Shown here one piece after another: positions 18,421 through 28,317 of a stretch of DNA of 64,000 bases. Under the pieces are notes generated by a model. That model saw only the letters and a list, made by a program, of their open reading frames with translations. It was not told the DNA's origin and did no database searches. Location of the stretch: NCBI GenBank assembly GCA_964522525.1, contig CAZFWG010000014.1:1-64000 (forward strand). Reading direction: 5' to 3'. The stretch is from CAYUYV01 sp964522525 (GTDB lineage Bacteria > Pseudomonadota > Alphaproteobacteria > JAJFIK01). The position numbers and the translations under genes were made by a program. Position 1 is the first letter of the stretch. The number at the start of each line of letters is the position of its first letter.

Positions 18421-18651
18421 GCCTGTAACCTCTCCCTCCGGCGCATCGCGACTCCCGCCTCCCCTGCAAATTCAAGGCGGTTTGGAAGCAAGGCTTTATC
18501 CTTCAATCGCGCTTTGTCCCCTGCGTGGCGCGTGCTCCGGCCGTGTCGATTTCTTGCCATCGGACCCACGCTGCGTTTAGCTTCGGCCCGCACTCTCACC
18601 CTACCATGAAAGCGCTTGGGCCCGCGGGCCGCAAGTATCGGTTTCCCCATG

Positions 18652-20544
18652 CTACACATCAACGACCTCACCTATCGCATCGAAGGCCGGTTGATCCTGG
18701 AAGGCGCCACGGCGGCCATCCCGGCGGGTCACAAGGTGGGTCTCGTGGGCCGCAACGGGGCGGGGAAATCCACACTCCTGCGCCTGATCATGGGTGAGGT
18801 CGGCCCCGAACAGGGGGGCATCAGCCTGCCGCGCAATGCGCGGATCGGCGCGGTTGCCCAGGAAGCGCCGGGAGGGTCCACAAGTCTGCTCGACACCGTG
18901 CTTGCCGCCGATACGGAACGCAGCCGCCTTCTTGCCACGGCCGAGACGGAAACCGATCCCCATCAGATCGCCGAGATCCAGACGCGCCTCGCCGACATCG
19001 ACGCCCATAGCGCGCCGGCGCGGGCCGCCTCGATCCTGGCAGGGCTCGGTTTCGACGAGGAGGCACAAGCTAAGCCGTGTTCGGATTTTTCCGGCGGCTG
19101 GCGCATGCGGGTGGCGCTCGCCGCCGTCCTGTTCGCCGCGCCCGACCTGCTGCTCCTCGATGAGCCCACAAACTATCTGGATCTCGAAGGCGTCATCTGG
19201 CTCGAGACCTATTTGCGCACCTATCCCTACACGGTTTTGTTGGTCAGCCACGACCGGGATCTGCTCAATCGCGCCGTGGGCGGCATTCTTCATCTGGAGC
19301 GCGGCCGCCTCACCCTTTATTCGGGGACCTATGACCAGTTCGAAGCCCAGCGCCGGGCCCGCTTCGAGCAGCAACTGGCCCTGAAGAAGAAGCAGGAAGC
19401 TCAGCGCCGGCATATCGAGGCCTTTGTCGAACGTTTCCGCTACAAGGATTCCAAGGCCCGCCAGGCCCAGAGCCGCCTGAAGATCCTGGCCAAGATGCAG
19501 CCCATTGCCGCCATGGTGGAAGACCGCCTGCCCCCCTTCACCTTTCCGGACCCGGAGCCCCTGAGCCCGCCGATCATCACCATGGAAGACGCCCAGGTCG
19601 GATACGAGGCGGAAAAGCCGATCCTCCGGCGGCTGACCTTGCGCATCGACAATGATGACCGCATTGCCCTTCTTGGCGCCAATGGCAACGGCAAATCCAC
19701 GTTCGCCAAGCTGATTGCCGGGCGGCTCAAAATCATGGCCGGACGCCTGCGCCGCTCGCCGCCCCTGCAGGTCGGCTATTTTGCCCAGCACCAGCTCGAC
19801 GAGTTGAACCCGGCCGAAAGCTCCTATCAGCTCTATGAGCGCCTGCTGCCTGATGCGACGGAAGCCCAGCGCCGGGCCAAACTCGGCGCGCTCGGCTTCA
19901 CGGGCGAGAAGGCCGACACCAAGATCGGGGACCTCTCGGGCGGGGAAAAGGCGCGCATCATGTTGGCGCTCGCCACCTGGAGCAAGCCCCATCTGCTGAT
20001 CCTCGATGAGCCCACGAACCATCTGGATGTGGACAGTCGCGAGGCCCTGATCCACGCCCTGAACAGCTATCAGGGAGCGGTCATTCTCATCAGCCACGAC
20101 CGGCATCTGGTGGAGGCCTGTGTCGATCGACTATGGCTTGTGGCGGATGGCACGGTGACGCCGTATGAGGATGATCTCGATGCCTATCGCGCCTGGCTCC
20201 TGTCCCAGAAGAACGGCAAGGCTTCCGGGGAAAAGCAGAACGGGGCCCTTGACGATCCCAAGGCCACGCGGGTCACCGAACGCCGGGCGGCGGCGGAACG
20301 GCGGGCGGAAATCGCGCCTTTGAAGCGGGAGGCGGAAAAATGGGAAAAGGCCGTGTCGGACCTGACCGCCAAGCTCGAACGGGCCGAGGCCAAGCTTGGC
20401 GATCCCACGATCTACACGAACCACCCCGAGAAGGCCGCGGAACTGGGAAAACTCCGAGGGCAGATCGAAAAGAAAATCCGCGAGGCGGAGGAAAACTGGA
20501 TGGCCGCGCTGGAAGCCTATGAGGCGGCGCGGGAAGAGGCTTGA
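18652..20544 (+). CDS. yheS: ABC-F family ATPase, YheS-like
   Basis: The 630-residue protein has two fused ABC domains and no membrane part, the ABC-F layout of ribosome-acting translation factors. Domain 1 has GRNGAGKST and the signature FSGGWRMRVALA with DEPTNYLDL; domain 2 has GANGNGKST, LSGGEKARIMLALA and DEPTNHLDV. The interdomain linker with ARFEQQLALKKKQEAQRRH is the YheS-like arm. Residues about 540-630 form a long charged coiled coil as in Uup and YheS. The start ATG 18652 (MLHINDLTY) matches the family; the frame is open another 36 bases upstream. Confidence 0.93.
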   Translation, partial: LHINDLTYRIEGRLILEGATAAIPAGHKVGLVGRNGAGKSTLLRLIMGEVGPEQGGISLPRNARIGAVAQEAPGGSTSLLDTVLAADTERSRLLATAETETDPHQIAEIQTRLADIDAHSAPARAASILAGLGFDEEAQAKPCSDFSGGWRMRVALAAVLFAAPDLLLLDEPTNYLDLEGVIWLETYLRTYPYTVLLVSHDRDLLNRAVGGILHLERGRLTLYSGTYDQFEAQRRARFEQQLALKKKQEAQRRHIEAFVERFRYKDSKARQAQSRLKILAKMQPIAAMVEDRLPPFTFPDPEPLSPPIITMEDAQVGYEAEKPILRRLTLRIDNDDRIALLGANGNGKSTFAKLIAGRLKIMAGRLRRSPPLQVGYFAQHQLDELNPAESSYQLYERLLPDATEAQRRAKLGALGFTGEKADTKIGDLSGGEKARIMLALATWSKPHLLILDEPTNHLDVDSREALIHALNSYQGAVILISHDRHLVEACVDRLWLVADGTVTPYEDDLDAYRAWLLSQKNGKASGEKQNGALDDPKATRVTERRAAAERRAEIAPLKREAEKWEKAVSDLTAKLERAEAKLGDPTIYTNHPEKAAELGKLRGQIEKKIREAEENWMAALEAYEAAREEA

Positions 20545-20677
20545 GGATTGGAGGACGCCAGAGCGTGGGGCGCGTTACGAAGGTTTAAGGGCTTTGCGAC
20601 ATGCGCGCCGACCCGTTTCAGAATTCAGATCGTATTCTTGTTCCCGGCGACATGAGAGCCCATGAGGAGGAAGTGGA

Positions 20678-21076
20678 ATGACTGAACGTGCCGGCATGGT
20701 GCCCTATTTCGGCTACGAAGACCCCAACGCCGCCCTCGATTTCCTGGAACGCGCTTTCGGCTTTGAGACCTCCGCGCGCTATGACGGCGATGACGGCACG
20801 GTTATGCATGCGGAAATGCAATTTGGCGGTGGTGTCATCATGCTCGGTAAGGGCACGGATCAGCAGCGCACCACCACCAGGGACCTGCCGCCCGCGACCC
20901 GCGGTGTCTACTGTGTCGTCGATGACGTGGACAGCCATTTTGCCAAGGCGAAAGAAGCCGGAGCGACGGTCGTTTACGGACCCGAAGATACGGAATTCGG
21001 GACGCGCCGATACCGGGTGATGGACCCGGAGGGCTATGAATGGTCCTTCGGCACCTACAAGCCGCAAGTGAAGTGA
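20678..21076 (+). CDS. VOC-superfamily (glyoxalase/bleomycin-resistance-like) protein
   Basis: The 132-residue protein is one VOC module of two beta-alpha-beta-beta-beta units: YFGYEDPNAALDFLERAFGFE, MQFGGGVIMLG, then VDDVDSHFAKAKEAGATVVYG and YRVMDPEGYEWSFGTY. It resembles the PhnB/glyoxalase-like enzymes that may bind a metal, though the substrate is unknown. GAGGAGG lies 7 bases before the ATG. It converges with holC. Confidence 0.88.
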   Translation: MTERAGMVPYFGYEDPNAALDFLERAFGFETSARYDGDDGTVMHAEMQFGGGVIMLGKGTDQQRTTTRDLPPATRGVYCVVDDVDSHFAKAKEAGATVVYGPEDTEFGTRRYRVMDPEGYEWSFGTYKPQVK

Positions 21077-21113
21077 CCATCCGTGTCGGGATGGCCTGTA
21101 CGGCGCAGAAAGG

Positions 21114-21593
21114 TCAGGCTTTCTTCTCCCATTTGCCCGATGGCGACTGCTTCCAATAGGCAAGGCCGGCCTCGGTCGCCTTGACGTTCTTCCAGAGCGT
21201 CCGGGCCTCCGAGACTGCCTCCCCGTCCCGGCCGTCAAAGAGCAGAATGATCCGCTCATAGGCGCCCTCTCCTTCAACGGCCAGATCGGATCCACCCAGT
21301 TCCGGTGACGCGGCGCGATCCACCAGGAACAGGACTTCTGCCCTGTTCGGATTGCCCAATTGATCCGTCAGGAGAACGGGTTGCTCGGCCGCATCCGGAC
21401 GACCGGCCGTGCCATGGGGCAGGAAACTGTCGTCCCGGAAGGTCCAGAGGTGACTGTCAAGGGCCTGGAGCCGCTCCTGGCTCCCGGTCCGCACCAAGGC
21501 CCGCCAGCCCCGGTCGAGGGTCTTGGTCAGGAGATCGGGCAGCACGGCATCAAGGGGCGAGCGTTCCAGATGGTAGAACCAGACCTCGGTCAT
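21114..21593 (-). CDS. holC: DNA polymerase III chi subunit
   Basis: The chi subunit links the clamp loader to single-strand DNA-binding protein. The 159-residue product shows the family marks: N-terminal EVWFYHLERSPLDAVLPDLLTKTLDRGWRA, WTFRDDSFLPHG and the C-terminal RIILLFDGRDGEAVSEARTLWKN. It is downstream of pepA on the same strand with a 28-base gap, the usual alphaproteobacterial pepA-holC operon. Confidence 0.93.
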   Translation of the reverse strand: MTEVWFYHLERSPLDAVLPDLLTKTLDRGWRALVRTGSQERLQALDSHLWTFRDDSFLPHGTAGRPDAAEQPVLLTDQLGNPNRAEVLFLVDRAASPELGGSDLAVEGEGAYERIILLFDGRDGEAVSEARTLWKNVKATEAGLAYWKQSPSGKWEKKA

Positions 21594-21621
21594 GTCGTCG
21601 GGTCCCCCGTCCCTTCAGCCT

Positions 21622-23148
21622 TCACTCATAGTGACGCTTCACGAAAGCATCCAGGAGCCGCGCGCCAAAACCCGTCGCCCAGGCGGGCGCGGTGTCCTTG
21701 GGCTTCGGGATCCAGGCCGTGCCCGCAATGTCGAGATGGGCCCAGGGCGTACCGTTGGTGTGACGCCTGAGGAACTGGGCCGCAGTCACGGATTGGGCCG
21801 CGCGCCCGGAACTGTTTTTCATATCCGCGAACTGACTGTCGATCATCCGGTCATAGGGCTCGCCCATGGGCAGACGCCACAGTGGCTCGCCGCTGGCGGC
21901 GCCCGCATCGAGCAGCTGATCGCCTAGGGCGTCATCATCCGTGAACAGACCGGCATAGTCATGGCCGAGCGCGGTGATGATGCCGCCGGTCAGGGTCGCC
22001 AGATCCACGATGACGCGCGGTTTGAAGCGGTCTTGGACGTACCAGAGCGCATCGGCGAGGACGATCCGTCCCTCCGCGTCCGTATTGACGATCTCGACCG
22101 TCTGACCCGACAGGGAGGTCAGGATATCGGACGGCCGGATCGAATTGCCGTCCGGCATGTTCTCCACGAGCGCGACAACGCCGATCACATCGGCCTTGGC
22201 CTTCCGGCTCGCCAGGCTGTGCATGGCGCCGACAACGGCCGCCGCGCCGCCCATATCGCCCTTCATGTCTTCCATGCCCTGGGCCGGCTTGAGCGACAGT
22301 CCGCCGCTGTCGAAACAGACGCCCTTGCCCACAAAGGCCAGGGGATGGTTCTGCGCCTTTGCGCGCGAGCCCTTGCGGCCTTCGGGTTTGGGACCGGACG
22401 CGCCGAGCCAGCGCATGATCACGAGCTGGGATTCCTGGGCACTGCCCCGACCGACGCCCAGCAGGCCGTGCATGCCCAGTTTGGTCATTTCCTTTTCGCC
22501 GAGGACCTCGATATCGACACCGAGCGAGGACAGGGGCGCGCAGCGCTTGGCGAATTCCTTCGGCGTCAGGATGTTCGGCGGTTCGGAGACCAGATCCCGG
22601 GCCAGTTTGGTGCCTTCGGCCGCCGGCGCCATGACCTTGAAGAGATCCCGCGCCTTGGTGGCCACATCGCTCATCGCCGTGATCTTCGGTTCCGGGGCGC
22701 CGTTGTCCTTGTCACTCCGTGTCCGGTATTTATCGAAACGGTAGTTGCGCAAGGTCATGCCCATCACCAGATGGGCCACGAAGGCCGCCTCGTCGACGCG
22801 CGCGCCCTTGGGAAGGTCGGGCACCAGGGACACGGTCTTGGCATGGTGGGCGATCATATGGCCCATCAATTTGCCGCCCACGCTCTCCGCCGCCGGGGCA
22901 TCCAGCGTCTCGGCCACGCCGAGCCCGATCAGAATGATGCGCGCCGGCGCCGGCGCCGGCGGCTCGATGAGTTCGAGGATCTGCCCCCGCGCGCCCTTGA
23001 ACCTCTTCGTCGCCATCGCCCGCTTGAGGGCGCCGTCCATGGCCTTGTCCAGCTCCGCCGCCGGGCCGCGCAAGGGCGCGCCTTCGGCCAACGCGAACAC
23101 AAGGGCGCCGGATTTCGGCAGTGTGTATTTGGAAAAACGAACAGTCAT
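21622..23148 (-). CDS. pepA: Leucyl aminopeptidase (M17)
   Basis: A cytosolic two-metal aminopeptidase of 508 residues. The M17 marks are GKGVCFDSGGLSLKP with the metal Lys and Asp, MKGDMGGAAAVVGA and the signature NTDAEGRIVLADAL. The N-terminal domain (1-170) is the less conserved macro-like part. First gene of the pepA-holC unit; divergent from the lptFGD operon across a 356-base interval. No signal peptide. Confidence 0.96.
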   Translation of the reverse strand: MTVRFSKYTLPKSGALVFALAEGAPLRGPAAELDKAMDGALKRAMATKRFKGARGQILELIEPPAPAPARIILIGLGVAETLDAPAAESVGGKLMGHMIAHHAKTVSLVPDLPKGARVDEAAFVAHLVMGMTLRNYRFDKYRTRSDKDNGAPEPKITAMSDVATKARDLFKVMAPAAEGTKLARDLVSEPPNILTPKEFAKRCAPLSSLGVDIEVLGEKEMTKLGMHGLLGVGRGSAQESQLVIMRWLGASGPKPEGRKGSRAKAQNHPLAFVGKGVCFDSGGLSLKPAQGMEDMKGDMGGAAAVVGAMHSLASRKAKADVIGVVALVENMPDGNSIRPSDILTSLSGQTVEIVNTDAEGRIVLADALWYVQDRFKPRVIVDLATLTGGIITALGHDYAGLFTDDDALGDQLLDAGAASGEPLWRLPMGEPYDRMIDSQFADMKNSSGRAAQSVTAAQFLRRHTNGTPWAHLDIAGTAWIPKPKDTAPAWATGFGARLLDAFVKRHYE

Positions 23149-23504
23149 GGTAATGCCCCAGTGTCGTGGTGGACAGGCGAATGCAGCAGACTCGTCTGCG
23201 CCAAGCGGTGAAAATCTCGGAAATCCTGGCCTGTCCGGTTATCGCGGGCGCCCTTGGCCGGAAATAGGGATCCGATACGGCTCTAACCTGCCGACAATTG
23301 CCGATTCGCATCGAAGGACGTGGACTTCAGGTGAGAAGCATCGAATTTATGCGCTTTCCGCGAGCCATGGCAAGCCATGGAGAAATCCCGCCAGCCGCGA
23401 CAGCGCCATTGTTTTCCATCAAGGCTCATGGTTTGTGGAGAGTTCGAAAGAATTGGAGTCCGCGGCCGGGCAAAGCCTGGGCGGGTGGTGATCGATAGAG
23501 CCGC
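23149..23504. other. Intergenic region between divergent pepA and lptF
   Basis: This 356-base interval should hold the promoters of pepA (minus) and lptFGD (plus). I see no sure sigma-70 match. It contains a perfect 7-bp inverted repeat, CCATGGC (23365-23371) and GCCATGG (23374-23380), and a GCAGAC-TC-GTCTGC palindrome near 23195. No gene is supported; the long open frame on the minus strand here is an antisense shadow of lptF and lptG. Confidence 0.5.
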
Positions 23505-24671
23505 ATGAGCATCATTTTCCAGTACATTTTTCGCCAGATGGCGCTGCCCTTTCTGTTCTTCACGGGGCTGCTGACGATGATGATCTGGCTGACCCAGTCC
23601 CTGCGGACGCTCGATCTGATTCTCAATGGCGGCCAGTCGCTCGGGACATTCTTCTATCTCGTGATCCTGCTGCTGCCGAGCATGCTCACGGTCATCCTGC
23701 CGATCTCGCTGTTTTGCGGGGTCCTCTACGGTCTCCATCGCCTCTATACGGACAGCGAAACCGTTGTTCTGTGGTCGGCGGGGATGGGCCGGGCGACCAT
23801 GCTCGCCCCCATTCTGGCCGTGGCGGTGCTCGTCACCCTGGCCAATTTCGCCATGTCCCTGTGGCTCATGCCGCTGGGCTACCGCAACATGAAGGAACGG
23901 ATCTACGAGATCCGCAGCGACCTGGCCGCAAGTTTTGTCCGTGAGGGTCAATTCACCAGTAAAATTGCGGGCCTGACGGTCTATATCGCGTCGGCCCCGA
24001 CGCGGGGAGACCTGAAGGGAATCATGGTCCATGACTCCCGGCGGCCGGGACGCCCACGGACCTATTTGGCCGAACGGGGCATCTTTCTCAAAACGCCGGA
24101 GGGTCCGCGCCTGGTGATGCACCGGGGCGAGGTCCAGGAAGTCGCTAACAACGAAGGTCAGCTCCAGATCCTCAAATTCGACCGCACGATCCTCGATCTG
24201 GGCCAGTTCGAAAGCGGTGCCACGACCCAGATCTCCCGCGATCTGAGCGAGCGTTATCTGGGAGAACTCTTCAATCCACCGGACAGGGACGCGATGTCGG
24301 ACCTGCAGCGGCGCAGACTTCTGGCCGAAGGCCACAGCCGTCTCGCCACGCCGCTCTACAGCATCAGTTTTGCCATGATTGCGTTCATTGCGATCCTGTG
24401 CGGAACATTCACGCGGCGCGGCTATTTCGCCCGCATCGTCTTCGCCATGGTTGCGATCATCACGGTCCGCGTTCTGGGCTTTGCCTCCCAGAGTTTTGCC
24501 TCGCTCAATCCGGCGCTCAATGCCACGCAATACGCGGTGCCCCTTCTGGCGGCTTTGATCGCGGCCCTGATCATCGCGCGCGTGCCGCCCTTCCATCGCC
24601 CGCTCAACCTCGACCTTACGGGGGTGCTGCGCCATGTCCTGCCCGCCCGTCAGCAAGCCAGGGGAGCCTAG
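23505..24671 (+). CDS. lptF: LPS export permease LptF
   Basis: LptF is one of two permeases of the LptB2FG transporter that extracts LPS from the inner membrane. The 388-residue protein has three N-terminal membrane helices (about 10-125), a periplasmic jellyroll domain (about 130-260) and three C-terminal helices (about 285-370). Marks are MALPFLFFTGLLTMMIWLTQS and PLYGLHRLYTDSE. lptG follows after 6 bases, then lptD with an overlapping start, so LPS export is one operon. Confidence 0.95.
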   Translation: MSIIFQYIFRQMALPFLFFTGLLTMMIWLTQSLRTLDLILNGGQSLGTFFYLVILLLPSMLTVILPISLFCGVLYGLHRLYTDSETVVLWSAGMGRATMLAPILAVAVLVTLANFAMSLWLMPLGYRNMKERIYEIRSDLAASFVREGQFTSKIAGLTVYIASAPTRGDLKGIMVHDSRRPGRPRTYLAERGIFLKTPEGPRLVMHRGEVQEVANNEGQLQILKFDRTILDLGQFESGATTQISRDLSERYLGELFNPPDRDAMSDLQRRRLLAEGHSRLATPLYSISFAMIAFIAILCGTFTRRGYFARIVFAMVAIITVRVLGFASQSFASLNPALNATQYAVPLLAALIAALIIARVPPFHRPLNLDLTGVLRHVLPARQQARGA

Positions 24672-24677
24672 GACCCG

Positions 24678-25787
24678 GTGCCCGGTATCTCGTTCACATT
24701 GATGCGTTACTTCGGGTGGCAGTTCCTGCTCGGGATCGGACTGGTCGCGGCCGTCGTCACCGGGATCATCTTCATGATCGATTCCGTCGAGATGCTGCGT
24801 CATCACGGCTCGAAAGAGAAAGTCGGGGCGATCACGTCCCTGGGCCTCAGTCTTCTCAAGCTTCCCAATCTGTTCGAGAAGGCCTTTCCCTTCACCTTTC
24901 TGTTCGGCGCCATATGGACCTTCTCGAAACTCACCCGCTCCAACGAGCTGGTGGTGGCGCGGGCCAGCGGGGTCTCCGTGTGGCAGTTTCTGGCGCCCGC
25001 CCTCGTGATATCGGGGGTGATCGGTCTTGTGGTCATTCTGGTCTTCAACACCGCGTCCGCCACCATGTATGCGCGCTTCAAGGTCATTGAACGCACGCTC
25101 TTGCGAGGCGAACACAGCACCCTCAACATCAGCCGCAACGGCCTGTGGCTGAGGGAATCACGGCGGGGCAATCACCGGGTGGTCCACGCCGTGGATGTTC
25201 TGGACGCGGAACGGGAAGAAGACCTCAAGCTCGCCGGCATCATCATCCTGGAATTTGAAGGCAGCGAACGTTTCGCCCGGCGCATCGACGCCAAGGAGGC
25301 GGTTCTCCACGACGCGGCCTGGCAATTGGACGAGGCCTGGGTGATGGCGTCGGGGGGCAAGCCCGTGTTCCATGAGCATCTCGTGCTACCGACGACCTTG
25401 AGCCCCAAACGCATCCAGGAGAGCTTCGCGTCACCGGAGACCCTGACGATTTGGGAGCTGAGCGATTTCATCGCGACCGCCCGCGCCGCCGGATTTTCCG
25501 TGAACCGACATCGTTTCCATTGGCACAGCCTCGTCTCGACACCCTTCTTCCTTGCCGCTATGGTCTTTGTCGCCGCGACCTTTTCCCTGCGCATGAGCCG
25601 AATGGGGGGCGTTGTTCAGATCATCGTTGCAGGGGTGCTGTCCGCATTTGTGTTGTTCTTCATTTCCGACGTGGCCGGTGCTTTGGGGCAATCCGGCGTG
25701 CTGCCACCCGTCCTTGCGGCCTGGGCCCCCACCATCGTGAGCGCGCTTGCCGGAATCACACTCCTGTTCCATCTGGAGGACGGTTGA
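24678..25787 (+). CDS. lptG: LPS export permease LptG
   Basis: LptG is the partner permease of LptF. The 369-residue protein has the same layout: helices about 12-110, a periplasmic domain 120-260, and C-terminal helices 280-365; the coupling stretch SKLTRSNELVVARASGVSVWQFL is diagnostic. The start is GTG at 24678 with AGGA just upstream; an ATG seven codons later is an alternative. Its stop overlaps the lptD start (TGATG). Confidence 0.95.
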   Translation: MPGISFTLMRYFGWQFLLGIGLVAAVVTGIIFMIDSVEMLRHHGSKEKVGAITSLGLSLLKLPNLFEKAFPFTFLFGAIWTFSKLTRSNELVVARASGVSVWQFLAPALVISGVIGLVVILVFNTASATMYARFKVIERTLLRGEHSTLNISRNGLWLRESRRGNHRVVHAVDVLDAEREEDLKLAGIIILEFEGSERFARRIDAKEAVLHDAAWQLDEAWVMASGGKPVFHEHLVLPTTLSPKRIQESFASPETLTIWELSDFIATARAAGFSVNRHRFHWHSLVSTPFFLAAMVFVAATFSLRMSRMGGVVQIIVAGVLSAFVLFFISDVAGALGQSGVLPPVLAAWAPTIVSALAGITLLFHLEDG

Positions 25788-28093
25788 TGCCTCACGATGC
25801 GGGCGCTGCAACGCCGCCATGGCTGTGCCCATGGCGCCTCTTGGCCGTTCTGACGGCCCTGTTCGCGGCTTGCCTCCTCGCCCAACCCGCATTCAGTCAG
25901 GACGACGATGAGGCCGCCGGCGCCGATGAGCAGGCCAATGTCTCCATGGAAGAGATCGTGGGCGAGCCGGACGATCCGATCCTTCTCCAGGCAGACACGC
26001 TCACCTATGATGGGGAGAGCCGGACCTGGTCCGCCGTCGGCTCCGTGGAGGCAAGCCGGAATGGCCGGGTGCTGACGGCCGATCGGGTCACCTATGACGA
26101 AGCGACCGGCAAGGTCATCGCCTCGGGCAATGTGCAACTGACCGATCCCAGCGGACCCACCGCCTTCGCCGAGCGCATCGAGGTCGAGGGCGATTTCAAG
26201 GCCGGCATCATTACCGGGCTGCGCCTCGTTTTCTCCGAGGATGCGCGCCTCGCTTCCGCCCGCGCCGTGCGCGAGGAGGACGGCGTCACCATTCTGGAAA
26301 AAGCGGTCTACAGCCCCTGCCGGGTGTGCCAGGACGGGGGCAAGCCGTTCTGGCAGTTCAAGGCCAGCCGGATCATTCATGACGAAAAACGCCGTACCGT
26401 GAGTTATCGCAACGCCCGCTTCGAGATCTATGGCGTGCCGATCGCGTTCATCCCCTATTTCCGGCACCCGGATCCCACGGTGAAGCGCAAATCCGGTTTC
26501 CTTGTGCCGACAATCGGCAACTCCAACGAATTGGGCACCCAGGCTGAAATTCCTTATTTCGTCAATCTCCGCCCCAATATGGATCTGACGCTGTCGCCTC
26601 TGGTGACGTCGGTTGAAGGCCTTGTCGCCAAAGGGGAATTCCGCCATCGGACCCGGCGTGGCGCCTACACCGTGTCAGGCAGCATCGCCAACGCCCAGGT
26701 TTTCGACGATGTGACCGGGGCGCCGGAGGGGCGCTCCATCCGGGGCCACCTTTTCGGCGACGGCAAGTTCCAGCTCAACAATACGGATCAATGGGGCTAC
26801 CGGCTCCAACTGACCTCCGATGACACCTATCTGCGCCGCTTCAACATCACAGAACAGGATCGTCTGACCACCAATCTCTTTTTCAACCGCTTCAAGGCCG
26901 ATGGCGGGCGCACCACCTATGACGGCTTTTTCTTCGACGGCCTGCGCCTTGAGGACGACGACGCGACGACGCCGATCGTGCCGGCCCTGGTGGAGCACCG
27001 GTCGGTCTTCGAGGATCCGTTTCTGGGCGGCAAGGTCTTTGTGGATCTGAACGCCCTCTCGATCATCCGGACCGAAAATTTCGACGATGATCTGGCTACG
27101 AATGGTGTCGACACCCAGCGCGGCTCCCTGACCGCCACCTGGGAACGCAGTACCGTGTCGCGGTTGGGGGATGTTTTGACCCTGACGGCCCAAGGCCGGG
27201 CAGATGTCTATCACACCACCGACAACGAGACCATTGTGGGGTCCGTCGACGTCCCCGATGACGAGGGCAATCTGGTGCCCACCCCTCTTCTGGAGGATGA
27301 GGCGATCACCGAGACCCGCCTTGTCGCCTTGGCGGCGGCGGATTGGCGCTGGCCCTTCGTCAAGGGCAGCGGCGACAAGCGCCATGTCATCGAACCCATC
27401 GTGCAACTGGTCTACAGTCCCTTGGGCGGCAATCCCGACGGCATCCCCAACGAGGACAGCGTCAGTTTCGAGTTCGACGAGACCAATCTTTTCGCTTTCA
27501 ACAAATTCACTGGCCTCGATGTCTGGGAAAGCGGCCCCCGGGCCAATCTGGGCGTACGCTACGCAACCTATGGCCGAAACTTCTCCGCAAGCGTCCTTCT
27601 TGGTCAATCCTTGCGCCTGGACGCCCAGGAAGAGTTCGTTGAAGGCAGCGGCCTTGAGGACGAGATCTCCGACTATGTGGGCCGGGTCAATTTTCAGGCC
27701 GGCAATTTCATCGATGTCACCCATCGCTTCCGGATCGACCGGGATGAGCTGACCTTCGAGCGCAACGAAGTCGACCTGTCCGTCCGCACCCGTCCGATCG
27801 ATCTGCAAGTCAGTTATCTGACCATCGAGGAACAGCCGGAACTTCTGCTCGAGGAACGGGCGGAAATCCGGCTCGAGGGCGGTGCCCGTCTTGCCGAGAA
27901 CTGGTTTGCCCGGGGCGGCGCCCGGCGCGACCTGGAGGGCGGCGAGATGATCAGCAATTTCGCAGGCCTGATCTATCGCAATGAATGCACCGAAATCGAG
28001 GGGATCTATCAACAGACCTTTACGGAAGACCGGGATGTGGAACCGGAAACGGCGATCCTGTTCCGCTTCAAGTTGCGCAGTGCGGGGTCCTAA
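25787..28093 (+). CDS. lptD: LPS-assembly outer-membrane protein LptD
   Basis: LptD is the outer-membrane barrel that with LptE places LPS on the cell surface. The 768-residue protein has a signal peptide (hydrophobic segment about 17-38, cut after AFSQ), a periplasmic OstA-like domain (about 55-200: LLQADTLTYDGES, GRVLTADRVTYDEATG) and the long barrel. The CRVCQDGGKPFWQFKA Cys pair is typical of alphaproteobacterial LptD. The ATG at 25787 overlaps the lptG stop; the frame extends upstream inside lptG but without a signal peptide. Confidence 0.95.
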   Translation: MPHDAGAATPPWLCPWRLLAVLTALFAACLLAQPAFSQDDDEAAGADEQANVSMEEIVGEPDDPILLQADTLTYDGESRTWSAVGSVEASRNGRVLTADRVTYDEATGKVIASGNVQLTDPSGPTAFAERIEVEGDFKAGIITGLRLVFSEDARLASARAVREEDGVTILEKAVYSPCRVCQDGGKPFWQFKASRIIHDEKRRTVSYRNARFEIYGVPIAFIPYFRHPDPTVKRKSGFLVPTIGNSNELGTQAEIPYFVNLRPNMDLTLSPLVTSVEGLVAKGEFRHRTRRGAYTVSGSIANAQVFDDVTGAPEGRSIRGHLFGDGKFQLNNTDQWGYRLQLTSDDTYLRRFNITEQDRLTTNLFFNRFKADGGRTTYDGFFFDGLRLEDDDATTPIVPALVEHRSVFEDPFLGGKVFVDLNALSIIRTENFDDDLATNGVDTQRGSLTATWERSTVSRLGDVLTLTAQGRADVYHTTDNETIVGSVDVPDDEGNLVPTPLLEDEAITETRLVALAAADWRWPFVKGSGDKRHVIEPIVQLVYSPLGGNPDGIPNEDSVSFEFDETNLFAFNKFTGLDVWESGPRANLGVRYATYGRNFSASVLLGQSLRLDAQEEFVEGSGLEDEISDYVGRVNFQAGNFIDVTHRFRIDRDELTFERNEVDLSVRTRPIDLQVSYLTIEEQPELLLEERAEIRLEGGARLAENWFARGGARRDLEGGEMISNFAGLIYRNECTEIEGIYQQTFTEDRDVEPETAILFRFKLRSAGS

Positions 28094-28218
28094 TGGTGAT
28101 TGAGTTGCGGCTGGAAGACGGGAAAGCGGGCGGGGTTCACCTTAAACGGGTTGACGGCCAGACCCTGTGGTTGATCGCCCTCCCGGTTCCGTTATCTTTC
28201 ATCTTTGGAAAACGGTAA
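28093..28218 (+). CDS. Candidate 41-codon small ORF coupled to lptD
   Basis: An ATG overlaps the lptD stop as TAATG and opens a 41-residue frame ending at TAA 28216-28218. The peptide is basic with a hydrophobic second half, including LWLIALPVPLSFIF, so it might be a small membrane peptide. There is no ribosome-binding site other than coupling. It could be chance. The remaining space to surA (28219-28317) contains a short direct repeat (CTTGGTTTGCGGG, twice near 28273-28300). Confidence 0.25.
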   Translation: MVIELRLEDGKAGGVHLKRVDGQTLWLIALPVPLSFIFGKR

Positions 28219-28317
28219 TGTTTGGTGCCGAGGTTGGTCCGTGGGCTCGGTGACCCATTCACGGATCCAAGACTTGGTTTGCGGGAGCTTGGTTTGCGGG
28301 GGCGCGGAGTAGACGGC

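Noticed and set aside
16906..18609. 567-codon plus-strand frame opposite the esterase
   Set aside because: The esterase has an intact signal, GESAG and triad; the plus frame shows no motif and an amino-acid composition typical of a shadow.
18652..20106. 484-codon minus-strand frame opposite the ABC-F gene
   Set aside because: An antisense shadow; the plus-strand frame has all ABC motifs.
23283..25115. 610-codon open frame on the minus strand opposite lptF/lptG
   Set aside because: It mirrors a well-supported plus-strand operon, has a Gln/His/Arg/Asp-rich composition typical of antisense frames in GC-rich DNA, and shows no family motif.
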